Origin: Bifidobacteriaceae bacterium NR021
GTDB taxonomy: Bacteria; Actinomycetota; Actinomycetes; Actinomycetales; Bifidobacteriaceae
NCBI GenBank assembly: GCA_003585845.1
Contig: NQOP01000002.1
Span: forward strand, 451,074-463,972
DNA: 12,899 bases
Direction: 5' to 3'
Shown here: one piece after another, positions 6,408 to 12,899 of the stretch
Position numbering within the stretch: position 1 is the first letter of the stretch
Layout: each line of letters opens with the position of its first letter
Position numbers and translations under genes: made by a program
The notes under the pieces: model-generated
The model's database searches: none
What the model saw: the letters and a program-made list of their open reading frames with translations, nothing else
What the model was told of the DNA's origin: nothing

Positions 6408-7775
6408 CTATTTTACAGAATTTACAGATGGCAATACTAAATCTTTATTAACTTTCATATAGCGTTCAAGTAACTCACCATAAATTGGCTTAGTTTTCAG
6501 AATATCTGAAATAAGCAATGCTATAAATGCAGAAGCTGCAACTGGAAGCGTATGAATCATAGTTCCAGACATTTCAACAGTAAGCAAAATCGAAGTGAGT
6601 GGAGCTTTTACAGATGCAGACAACGTACCAGCCATAACGCAAACTGCAAACACAGATACAAATTTTGTATCAATGCCAAATGCTGAAACGCTAGTAATCC
6701 AGCGCGCAGCAACACCACCTGCGAGCGCACCTACTGCAAGAATAGGCATAAAAATACCGCCAGGAGCACCACAGCCAAAACTTGTAGAAGTAAACAACAT
6801 TTTTGCCACAAATAGCAAACAAAGCATTGCAAGACTTGCTTTTCCATATTCAGAAAGTCGCACTAAATTAGATCCGCCACCAAGAACTTCAGGCAGGAAC
6901 AAGCCAACTGGTATTGCAATTAAGCAAGCAATAGCAACAGGCATCCACTTTGGCAAATATCCGTATACTGTTTGCAAACCAAGTAACGAACGATTCATTA
7001 TCGAGCCTACAAAACCTGCAAAAATACCAAGAGGAATAATCCAAATATGCAAGTTCATTGGCAAATCTGGAATCTGACCAAAATCAAGAACTGGACGCAA
7101 TCCGAAACAAGTTTGCGAAACAAAATCAGCACATAAAGCAGCTGCAGCAGCTCCTATAAGAACAATTGAAGTTAAGCCGTGCTGAATCTCCTCCATAGCA
7201 AACATAACTCCAGAAAGTGGCGCAGAAAACGCAGCAGATAAACCGGCTGCAGCTCCAGCAGTTACTACATAATGCTCTTTAATATCGTCACGCCTACCTT
7301 TACGGAAAATTCGAGACAACATCTGAGCGCCACATGCACCTATTTGAATAGATGGACCTTCACGTCCAAGAGACAATCCAAATAAAGAACCAAGTAAACC
7401 GCCAACAAAACGCACTGGCAGAATTGTATGCCATCGCATATTCAAACCGCGATTAACATATCCCACTACTTGAGGAATACCACTTCCAGAAGCCATACTT
7501 TCTTTACGACTCATCCAGCCAATAATTAGACCTGCAATTACAGCAAAAATTAAGCATGGCAAAATCCACCATACGTTATGCCGTATTTGTAAATACATCC
7601 AACGCGCAAAATCCGTACCGTATTCAATACCAAGCCTGTAAGAAGCTACTAATGAACCAGAAACAGCGCCGACAAATATCCCAGCTAATATTACTTTCCA
7701 ACGAAGCTGGCAAAAAGTTTTTGATAGTTGCTTTAACTTATTACTCAAAAAGCTCAATGCATTCTTAAACTTCAC
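6408..7775 (-). CDS. clcA: CLC-type H+/Cl- exchange transporter
   Basis: A 455-residue polytopic membrane protein of the CLC family. All hallmark motifs are present: GSGIP at 97-101, whose Ser coordinates the central anion; GREGPS at 137-142 with the gating Glu139; MEE at 194-196, where Glu196 matches the internal proton glutamate of E. coli ClcA; GAPGGIFMP at 336-344; and Tyr432 in KPIYGELL, matching the inner-gate tyrosine. These residues point to a 2Cl-/H+ exchanger, not a channel or a fluoride-specific CLC-F. No C-terminal CBS domains are present. Such exchangers help acid resistance in E. coli; here a role in acid or halide homeostasis is inference. The start is GTG at 7775 with a weak GAG upstream. 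It follows the crcB pair by 39 bases in the same direction, so co-transcription is likely. Confidence 0.93.
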   Translation of the reverse strand: MKFKNALSFLSNKLKQLSKTFCQLRWKVILAGIFVGAVSGSLVASYRLGIEYGTDFARWMYLQIRHNVWWILPCLIFAVIAGLIIGWMSRKESMASGSGIPQVVGYVNRGLNMRWHTILPVRFVGGLLGSLFGLSLGREGPSIQIGACGAQMLSRIFRKGRRDDIKEHYVVTAGAAAGLSAAFSAPLSGVMFAMEEIQHGLTSIVLIGAAAAALCADFVSQTCFGLRPVLDFGQIPDLPMNLHIWIIPLGIFAGFVGSIMNRSLLGLQTVYGYLPKWMPVAIACLIAIPVGLFLPEVLGGGSNLVRLSEYGKASLAMLCLLFVAKMLFTSTSFGCGAPGGIFMPILAVGALAGGVAARWITSVSAFGIDTKFVSVFAVCVMAGTLSASVKAPLTSILLTVEMSGTMIHTLPVAASAFIALLISDILKTKPIYGELLERYMKVNKDLVLPSVNSVK

Positions 7776-7814
7776 TACAACTCGATTCTGCGCACAACAC
7801 TTAACTTCTAAATA

Positions 7815-8225
7815 CTAAATTACGTACAGTAACAATATTTGCGAAACAATATACCCAACAGAAGCAGCAAAGAATGGAACAATAAGTTCTGCAAAAAGCA
7901 AGAACACTCCATCTTTTATGCGCTTTCTTTGAATAAGATCCACACCTTCAAAAATTGCAGTAGAAAACGTGGAAAATCCACCCAAAAATCCCAAAATCAT
8001 CAAATAAGCAAAACGTACTCCACACATTGCAGCTGCAACCATGAAAACATTAGACACAACACCTATAGCAAGTGAAGCAACGCAATTGATAAATAGCGTT
8101 GCAACTGGAACTTCGCTTTTATGAGCAGCTGAAATTTTTTTAGTCATTGCGCATCTTAAAACAGCACCTAAACCGCCAAAAAAGCAAGGCAAAATAAACA
8201 TAATAAAAACGTATAAAGAATTCAT
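7815..8225 (-). CDS. crcB: Fluoride channel subunit CrcB/Fluc (second of a tandem pair)
   Basis: A 136-residue (137 if GTG 8228 is used) four-helix protein of the CrcB/Fluc family, which exports F- passively to keep cytoplasmic fluoride low. Visible motifs are GGLGAVLR at 18-25, LFINCVASLAIG at 45-56 with the conserved Asn, and GFLGGFSTFSTAIFEG at 80-95 containing the pore Phe box. The first box phenylalanine (Phe88) is kept but the second is replaced by Ala91. The upstream crcB stop TGA overlaps the ATG here by one base (TGATG) or the GTG by four (GTGA), with AAGGTG upstream, so the two subunits are translationally coupled. Tandem pairs of this kind assemble as antiparallel heterodimers in related bacteria. 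Confidence 0.93.
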   Translation of the reverse strand: MNSLYVFIMFILPCFFGGLGAVLRCAMTKKISAAHKSEVPVATLFINCVASLAIGVVSNVFMVAAAMCGVRFAYLMILGFLGGFSTFSTAIFEGVDLIQRKRIKDGVFLLFAELIVPFFAASVGYIVSQILLLYVI

Positions 8226-8728
8226 CACTTCATCACCTTAGTATTAGCTTCTGCAACAGATCGACTTTGCTTTTTGTTAATGCAATTCGCAATTCCTGTT
8301 CCAACCCAATTACCAACAAAAGCCATAAAAACGCCAAAAAGCAGCGAAAAAAGCATGCCCAAAACAACAAGCGTCATGCGTGGAGCCATAAAAGACATTG
8401 CACTTTCAAACGCGAAAGTAGACATAGTCGACAATCCGCCACAAAAGCCTGTTCCTAGCGCATATTTATACAAAGTTTGCTTTTCTTGCGTTAAAGCTTT
8501 AACAGATATTGCAGTAACAAGAGCAAAAATAAAGCAAGCAATCATATTCGACAAAAAAGTGCCTAAAGTAAGCTGGCCAAATATAAATGATTGTCCGTCT
8601 ATTTGGTGAATCGTGTGCGCATAAGAAGAAATTACTGCGCGCACGAAAGCTCCACATGTACCACCAATAAAAACTAAAAAGTATAATCGACAATTATTTT
8701 TTTTATTTTTTCCGCTTATTTTACTCAT
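8225..8728 (-). CDS. crcB: Fluoride channel subunit CrcB/Fluc (first of a tandem pair)
   Basis: A CrcB/Fluc subunit of 167 residues. Motifs: GGTCGAFVR at 22-30, GTFLSNMIACF at 56-66 and GFCGGLSTMSTFAFES at 94-109. In the Phe box the first phenylalanine is Met102, while the second, Phe105, is kept, the mirror of its partner subunit. The C-terminus adds a charged tail (NKKQSRSVAEANTK). The frame is open to an ATG at 8776, but that start would lie inside the terminator hairpin of purA. ATG 8728 has AAGAG just upstream and gives a normal N-terminus, so it is preferred. No fluoride riboswitch or clear promoter is visible in the 95 bases before it. Confidence 0.92.
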   Translation of the reverse strand: MSKISGKNKKNNCRLYFLVFIGGTCGAFVRAVISSYAHTIHQIDGQSFIFGQLTLGTFLSNMIACFIFALVTAISVKALTQEKQTLYKYALGTGFCGGLSTMSTFAFESAMSFMAPRMTLVVLGMLFSLLFGVFMAFVGNWVGTGIANCINKKQSRSVAEANTKVMK

Positions 8729-8759
8729 TTTCACTCTTTTTGAAATTATCGTCATAAAC

Positions 8760-8794
8760 CAAAACGACACTCCCAATCGAGAAGTGCCGTTTTG
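8760..8794 (-). terminator. Intrinsic terminator of purA
   Basis: Bases 8760-8771 and 8783-8794 form a 12-bp stem around an 11-base loop, 29 bases past the purA stop. On the minus-strand RNA the one imperfect position becomes a G-U wobble, so the stem is complete in that orientation only. Four U residues end the stem (GUUUUGGUUU follows on). This favours termination of leftward transcription. Confidence 0.65.
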
Positions 8795-8823
8795 CTAAGT
8801 TGATCATAAAATAATAAACAATT

Positions 8824-10160
<1,337 letters not shown>

Positions 10161-10223
10161 TAAGCACAATTCTTACCTGTTAAGACTATCTCTATGCCCC
10201 TACCGAATAAGAAAAAGAAATAT

Positions 10224-10243
10224 ATAAAATTAAAAAATTTTAT
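10224..10243 (-). terminator. Weak AT-only terminator-like hairpin after fba
   Basis: ATAAAATT and AATTTTAT (10224-10231 and 10236-10243) pair around AAAA and overlap the fba stop codon. In the leftward direction a U-rich stretch follows (ATATTTCTTTTTCTTATT). With no G-C pairs the stem is unstable, so this is a tentative call. Confidence 0.3.
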
Positions 10244-11298
10244 TATTTCAGTGCTTTACCAGCAGAACCTAACTGCACACAAGCTTCTACTACACGCTGA
10301 GCCATGGCTTTTTCGGCTTCACGACCCCAAGATCGAGGATCGTATAACTTCTTTTCGCCAACTTCTCCGTCTATTTTAAGAACAGAATCATAATTGCTGA
10401 ACATATGACCAGCAATTGCACGAGTAAAAGCGTATTGAGTGTCTGTATCTATATTCATTTTAATTACGCCGTAACGCACAGCTTCAGCAATCTCTTGAGC
10501 AGTAGAACCAGATCCGCCATGAAATACAAGCAGGAACGGCTTTTTAGAAGCACCAAAGGTGCGAGTATCACAAATATTTTGATAGTTCTGATATACGGTT
10601 TTTTGAATTTCTTGCAATAATTTAGGATGCAATTTTACAACGCCAGGCTTATACGCTCCGTGAACGTTGCCAAAAGTAAACGCTGCCATATACCTACCGC
10701 GCTCACCCAAGCCAAGCTTATCTACAACGCGCAAAGCATCTTCAGGCGTAGAATATAATCTTTCGTCAATATCAGCACGATGCCCGTCCTCTTCTCCGCC
10801 AACAGCACCAATCTCAATTTCAAGAATTGTGCGAGATTTTTGTGAAGCATCAAGCAACTGTTCTGCAACGTCTAGATTATGTTGCAAAGGCACTGTTGAA
10901 CCATCCCACATATGCGACTGGAATAACGGTTCTTCGCCTTTTTTGACTTGTTCTGCTTCATAAGAAATTAATGGTTTAATCCAATCATCTAAATATTGCT
11001 CAGCACAATGATCTGTATGAAGCGCAATAGTAATATTAGGATATTGGGCTGCCACTTCGTGCGCAAACTTTGCAAATGCTATTGAACCAACAACACGATT
11101 ATTGAGAGATTGACCTGAAAAATAAGCAGAACCACCGACAGAAACTTGAATAATGCCATCAGATTCAGCTTGAGCAAACCCCTGCAAAGCTGCATTAAGA
11201 GTTTGCGTACTAGTAACATTGATAGCAGGGTATGCGTAGCCACCTCGACTTGCAGCATCAAGCATATGCGCATAACGTTCAACAGTTGCAATAGTCAT
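10243..11298 (-). CDS. fba: Class II fructose-bisphosphate aldolase
   Basis: Zinc-dependent aldolase that interconverts fructose 1,6-bisphosphate with glyceraldehyde 3-phosphate and dihydroxyacetone phosphate. The 351 residues match class IIA enzymes (FbaA-like). Visible: HTDHCAEQ at 94-101 with catalytic Asp96 and zinc ligand His97; EIEIGAVGGEEDG at 160-172; GNVHGAYKPG at 210-219 with zinc ligand His213; FHGGSGST at 259-266 with zinc ligand His260; and MNIDTDTQYAFT at 281-292 for phosphate binding. The start ATG at 11298 is supported by the family-typical N-terminus, although the nearest purine-rich site (AAAGGCGGA) is rather far upstream. In organisms using the bifid shunt this enzyme serves mainly gluconeogenic or lower-glycolytic flux; that comment is from knowledge of the family of organisms, not the sequence. 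Confidence 0.97.
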   Translation of the reverse strand: MTIATVERYAHMLDAASRGGYAYPAINVTSTQTLNAALQGFAQAESDGIIQVSVGGSAYFSGQSLNNRVVGSIAFAKFAHEVAAQYPNITIALHTDHCAEQYLDDWIKPLISYEAEQVKKGEEPLFQSHMWDGSTVPLQHNLDVAEQLLDASQKSRTILEIEIGAVGGEEDGHRADIDERLYSTPEDALRVVDKLGLGERGRYMAAFTFGNVHGAYKPGVVKLHPKLLQEIQKTVYQNYQNICDTRTFGASKKPFLLVFHGGSGSTAQEIAEAVRYGVIKMNIDTDTQYAFTRAIAGHMFSNYDSVLKIDGEVGEKKLYDPRSWGREAEKAMAQRVVEACVQLGSAGKALK

Positions 11299-11333
11299 AC
11301 TTGTATTATCCGCCTTTATTACTCAGATAGCCA

Positions 11334-11368
11334 CGCATATGCACAAAAACATTACATACCAATATGCG
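11334..11368. repeat. Inverted repeat upstream of fba
   Basis: CGCATAT (11334-11340) and ATATGCG (11362-11368) face each other 21 bases apart, within the gap between the chorismate mutase gene and fba. The left arm sits in the palindrome GCATATGC. It could be a regulator site for fba, but no protein is implied by the sequence. Confidence 0.3.
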
Positions 11369-11407
11369 AGAACCTATCTTCAAAATCTACAAACTGATTG
11401 TGATTTT

Positions 11408-11514
11408 ATATTTCAACGCAATTAAAATAACAGAAATATCTAATCTCAATGCTGCATTTGCTTATGACGTTTCTTAGCCTCAGTAACAACAAACTCGTGA
11501 TATTTCAACGCAAT
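11408..11514. repeat. 15-bp direct repeat at the end of the chorismate mutase gene
   Basis: ATATTTCAACGCAAT occurs at 11408-11422, just past the stop codon, and again at 11500-11514 inside the coding sequence (codons for Ile-Ala-Leu-Lys-Tyr). Both copies are preceded by GTG at slightly different distance. This may be a small duplication relic. Confidence 0.6.
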
Positions 11515-11787
11515 CGAAGAATCTAATCCGGCATTTTCCGCAATATTTAGCAAACTTTCTATTTGCTGCTGCTCTCTTTTAGAATCCTCAGGAGCAAATC
11601 CAGCTTCAGCTTTCAACTCACCAATTCGTTTCGTAGTTTTAAACCGCTCAGCAAGCAGCGCAATTATTGCATTATCAAAATTATCAACAGATTGACGCAA
11701 CACGATAATCTCTTCGGCAGCAACTTTGCAACATGTCGTAAGAGATATATCGTGCGCGTCAACCGTTGTTTCAGAAAAATCACACAT
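11446..11787 (-). CDS. Chorismate mutase, AroQ type
   Basis: A 113-residue all-helical chorismate mutase that converts chorismate to prephenate, the first step specific to phenylalanine and tyrosine. The active-site basic residues align by exact spacing with E. coli AroQ: Arg31, Arg48, Lys59 and Arg71-Glu72 correspond to Arg11, Arg28, Lys39 and Arg51-Glu52. The core (LRQSVDNFDNAIIALLAERF, then LKAEAGFAPEDSKREQQQI) is typical of stand-alone actinobacterial enzymes. The first 25 residues precede the fold and may be non-structural. No signal peptide is seen, so it is cytoplasmic. It lies 13 bases after the Lrp-type gene, in the same direction, and is probably co-transcribed. The ribosome binding site before ATG 11787 is poor (CTTTTTAAT), suggesting coupled or inefficient translation. 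Confidence 0.9.
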   Translation of the reverse strand: MCDFSETTVDAHDISLTTCCKVAAEEIIVLRQSVDNFDNAIIALLAERFKTTKRIGELKAEAGFAPEDSKREQQQIESLLNIAENAGLDSSIALKYHEFVVTEAKKRHKQMQH

Positions 11788-11800
11788 ATTAAAAAGGCAT

Positions 11801-12262
11801 TTAATCGAAATATGTTTGCAAAACCATAGTTGTTTCTGTACTGACAGGAACTATGCGATGAATGGTATTAATAAGTTCTTCTAATTTGCTTGGCGTAGCA
11901 ACACGCACTACCAGCATAAAACTTGGACTACCAGTAATCGAATAGCAAGCTTCAATACCAGAAATATCACGCAATTTATTAGGTATTGTAGCTTCCTGAC
12001 CAAAATCAAGCGGTGTAACAGATACAAATGCACTTACCGGTAAACCACGACGCTCATAATCAATTAATGCGCGATAACCGGTAATAACACCTTTACGTTC
12101 AAGCTTTTGCACTCGAGATTGAACTGCAGAAACAGACAAACCCGAAGCTTTCGCCAAACGAGTTAACGTCGCTCGACCATCATGTTCGAGAATATCAACA
12201 ATGATTGCATCAGTTGAATCCATAGCTATACTAGCTTCAGCTTTATGAGGATTTCCAGCCAT
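11801..12262 (-). CDS. Lrp/AsnC family transcriptional regulator (LrpA-like)
   Basis: A 153-residue feast/famine regulator. The N-terminal winged helix-turn-helix spans about 15-65, with recognition region GLSVSAVQSRVQKLERKGVI at 41-60. A beta strand linker follows, then a RAM ligand-binding domain from about 76 to 150 (SAFVSVTPLDF, ACYSITGSPSFMLVVRVATP). The HTH and the VTPLD motif resemble mycobacterial LrpA (Rv3291c), which neighbours an aminotransferase gene. Such proteins bind DNA as octamers or dimers and sense amino acids. It is transcribed with chorismate mutase and diverges from an aminotransferase gene, so it probably controls both, and itself. ATG 12262 has an excellent GGAGG site four bases upstream. 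The ligand cannot be read from the sequence. Confidence 0.93.
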   Translation of the reverse strand: MAGNPHKAEASIAMDSTDAIIVDILEHDGRATLTRLAKASGLSVSAVQSRVQKLERKGVITGYRALIDYERRGLPVSAFVSVTPLDFGQEATIPNKLRDISGIEACYSITGSPSFMLVVRVATPSKLEELINTIHRIVPVSTETTMVLQTYFD

Positions 12263-12545
12263 ACGTCCTCCATTCTCCAGTCGACGCTGAATCGAGAATC
12301 CAAAACGAATCTATGTAGCGCCACATTGCAGTCACTATCATGGTACAGTATTTTTTACAGAAAAAGAACAAATTTATTCAAAAAATAATAAAAAAATACA
12401 AATTATTACGTTAAAAATAATTTTTTCTTTTAATATCAGCCGCAATAGTGTTGTACAATTCGCATAATAAGCGTATAAACGAAACCTATAACTCTTAAAG
12501 ATTATTCTTATAAAATCAAAACCAACAATCAAAAAGGAGCACAGC
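12263..12545. promoter_or_regulatory. Divergent AT-rich control region between the Lrp-type and aminotransferase genes
   Basis: This 283-base gap holds no gene. The central part (about 12350-12450) is a series of A- and T-tracts, likely intrinsically bent DNA of the kind Lrp proteins wrap. It includes an 8-bp inverted repeat AAATTATT/AATAATTT (12400-12407 and 12416-12423) followed on the plus strand by T-rich sequence, and two TACAG direct copies near 12342-12360. A plus-strand promoter is listed separately. I could not assign a convincing promoter to the Lrp-type gene. Confidence 0.5.
12451..12479 (+). promoter_or_regulatory. Probable promoter of the aminotransferase gene
   Basis: TTGTAC (12451-12456) and TATAAA (12474-12479) are separated by exactly 17 bases, about 67 bases before the start codon. 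The -10 box matches the consensus at five of six positions. The -35 box is part of the palindrome TTGTACAA, which could serve as an operator half for the adjacent regulator. Confidence 0.55.
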
Positions 12546-12899
12546 ATGGCAAAAGTAGCAAAACATGCAATTTCAATACCTCGTTCAGGTATTAGAGATG
12601 TATTTGACCGTGTAGAACAAATACCAGACGCTATTTCACTATGCCTAGGAGAACCAGGCGAAACTGCTTCCTCACACATTGTTGAAGCTGCATGTAACTC
12701 ATTACGAGAAGGAAAAACAAAATATACAGATGTTTTAGGCATACCAGAATTTCGCAAGGCAGCTGCAAATTATACGAATAGAGTAAAAGGTTTAAGCTAC
12801 AACGCAGACACAGAAATTCAAGCCGTTGACGGCGCTACTATTGGATTATATTTAGCTATTAAATCAGTAATAGATCCTGGAGATGAGGTTATTATTCCA
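12546..12899 (+). CDS. PLP-dependent class I aminotransferase, partial (N-terminus only)
   Basis: The first 118 codons of a fold-type I aminotransferase; the rest lies beyond the right edge. Family features of the N-terminal third are clear: ISLCLGEPGE at about 30-39, KYTDVLGIPEFRKAAANY at about 60-77 (the YxxxxGxxxLR region), VDGATIGLYLAIKSVIDPGDEVIIP at the end, where Gly-Ala-Thr would contact the PLP phosphate. The catalytic lysine is not in view. The start ATG has AAAGGAG six bases upstream. Substrate cannot be fixed: members of this group include aspartate, alanine and aromatic aminotransferases. The opposed Lrp-type and chorismate mutase genes make an aromatic substrate attractive, but this is inference. 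It is the only rightward gene. Confidence 0.9.
   Translation, partial: MAKVAKHAISIPRSGIRDVFDRVEQIPDAISLCLGEPGETASSHIVEAACNSLREGKTKYTDVLGIPEFRKAAANYTNRVKGLSYNADTEIQAVDGATIGLYLAIKSVIDPGDEVIIP

Noticed and set aside
6595..7077. 160-codon plus-strand open frame
   Set aside because: It lies wholly opposite the clcA coding sequence, has no ribosome binding site and a biased composition typical of an antisense shadow.
8729..8776. Longer first CrcB subunit starting at ATG 8776
   Set aside because: That start would fall within the purA terminator hairpin and lacks a well-placed ribosome binding site; ATG 8728 is better supported.
8729..8823. Fluoride riboswitch upstream of the crcB genes
   Set aside because: The conserved elements of the crcB motif aptamer are not recognisable; the region is occupied by a purA terminator hairpin.
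12374..12757. 127-codon minus-strand open frame at the right edge
   Set aside because: It runs antisense to the start of the aminotransferase gene and through its promoter, and its sequence resembles no family I know.

Overview
The window looks like part of the chromosome of an AT-rich member of the Bifidobacteriaceae, and Gardnerella is my best guess. The proteins are actinobacterial in type: a mycobacterial-style Tad/Flp locus with an Ssd/TadZ-like protein and a DUF4244-type prepilin, an LrpA-like regulator, an actinobacterial AroQ chorismate mutase, and a 351-residue class II aldolase. The DNA is clearly AT-rich for an actinobacterium. This assignment is by recognition, not by database search. 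No rRNA, tRNA, CRISPR array, insertion sequence or phage gene was seen. All genes but the last lie on the minus strand.

Layout, left to right. (1) 1-1460: dnaX, clamp-loader ATPase, cut by the left edge inside a Ser/Asn/Thr-rich linker. (2) 1566-6291: a compact seven-gene Tad pilus locus. Its transcription order is tadZ/ssd, tadA (ATPase), tadB and tadC (membrane platform), flp prepilin, tadE pseudopilin, and a second TadE-like protein. The genes overlap or nearly touch, except for a 135-bp gap in front of flp that holds a hairpin and a possible second promoter. No prepilin peptidase is present. (3) 6408-8728: a three-gene ion-transport cluster of two tandem CrcB/Fluc fluoride channel subunits and a CLC-type H+/Cl- exchanger. 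(4) 8824-10125 purA and 10243-11298 class II fba, both housekeeping. (5) 11446-12262: an Lrp/AsnC regulator followed by chorismate mutase. (6) From 12546 on the plus strand: the first 118 codons of a PLP-dependent class I aminotransferase, diverging from the Lrp gene across a 283-bp AT-rich regulatory region.

Functional reading. The Tad genes should assemble a thin surface pilus: TadZ positions the machine, TadA powers TadB/TadC, and these polymerise Flp with the minor pseudopilins. The CrcB pair should form a heterodimeric fluoride channel. The two subunits have lost opposite members of the pore phenylalanine pair, so one intact and one degenerate pore is predicted. The Lrp, chorismate mutase and divergent aminotransferase genes suggest a small amino-acid-responsive unit, possibly for phenylalanine/tyrosine synthesis.

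The most notable points are the complementary CrcB Phe boxes, a pentapeptide repeat at the TadZ C-terminus that also carries the ribosome binding site and start codon of tadA, a TadZ P-loop lacking its lysines, and the hairpin in front of flp. I found no clear evidence of a wholly new system.
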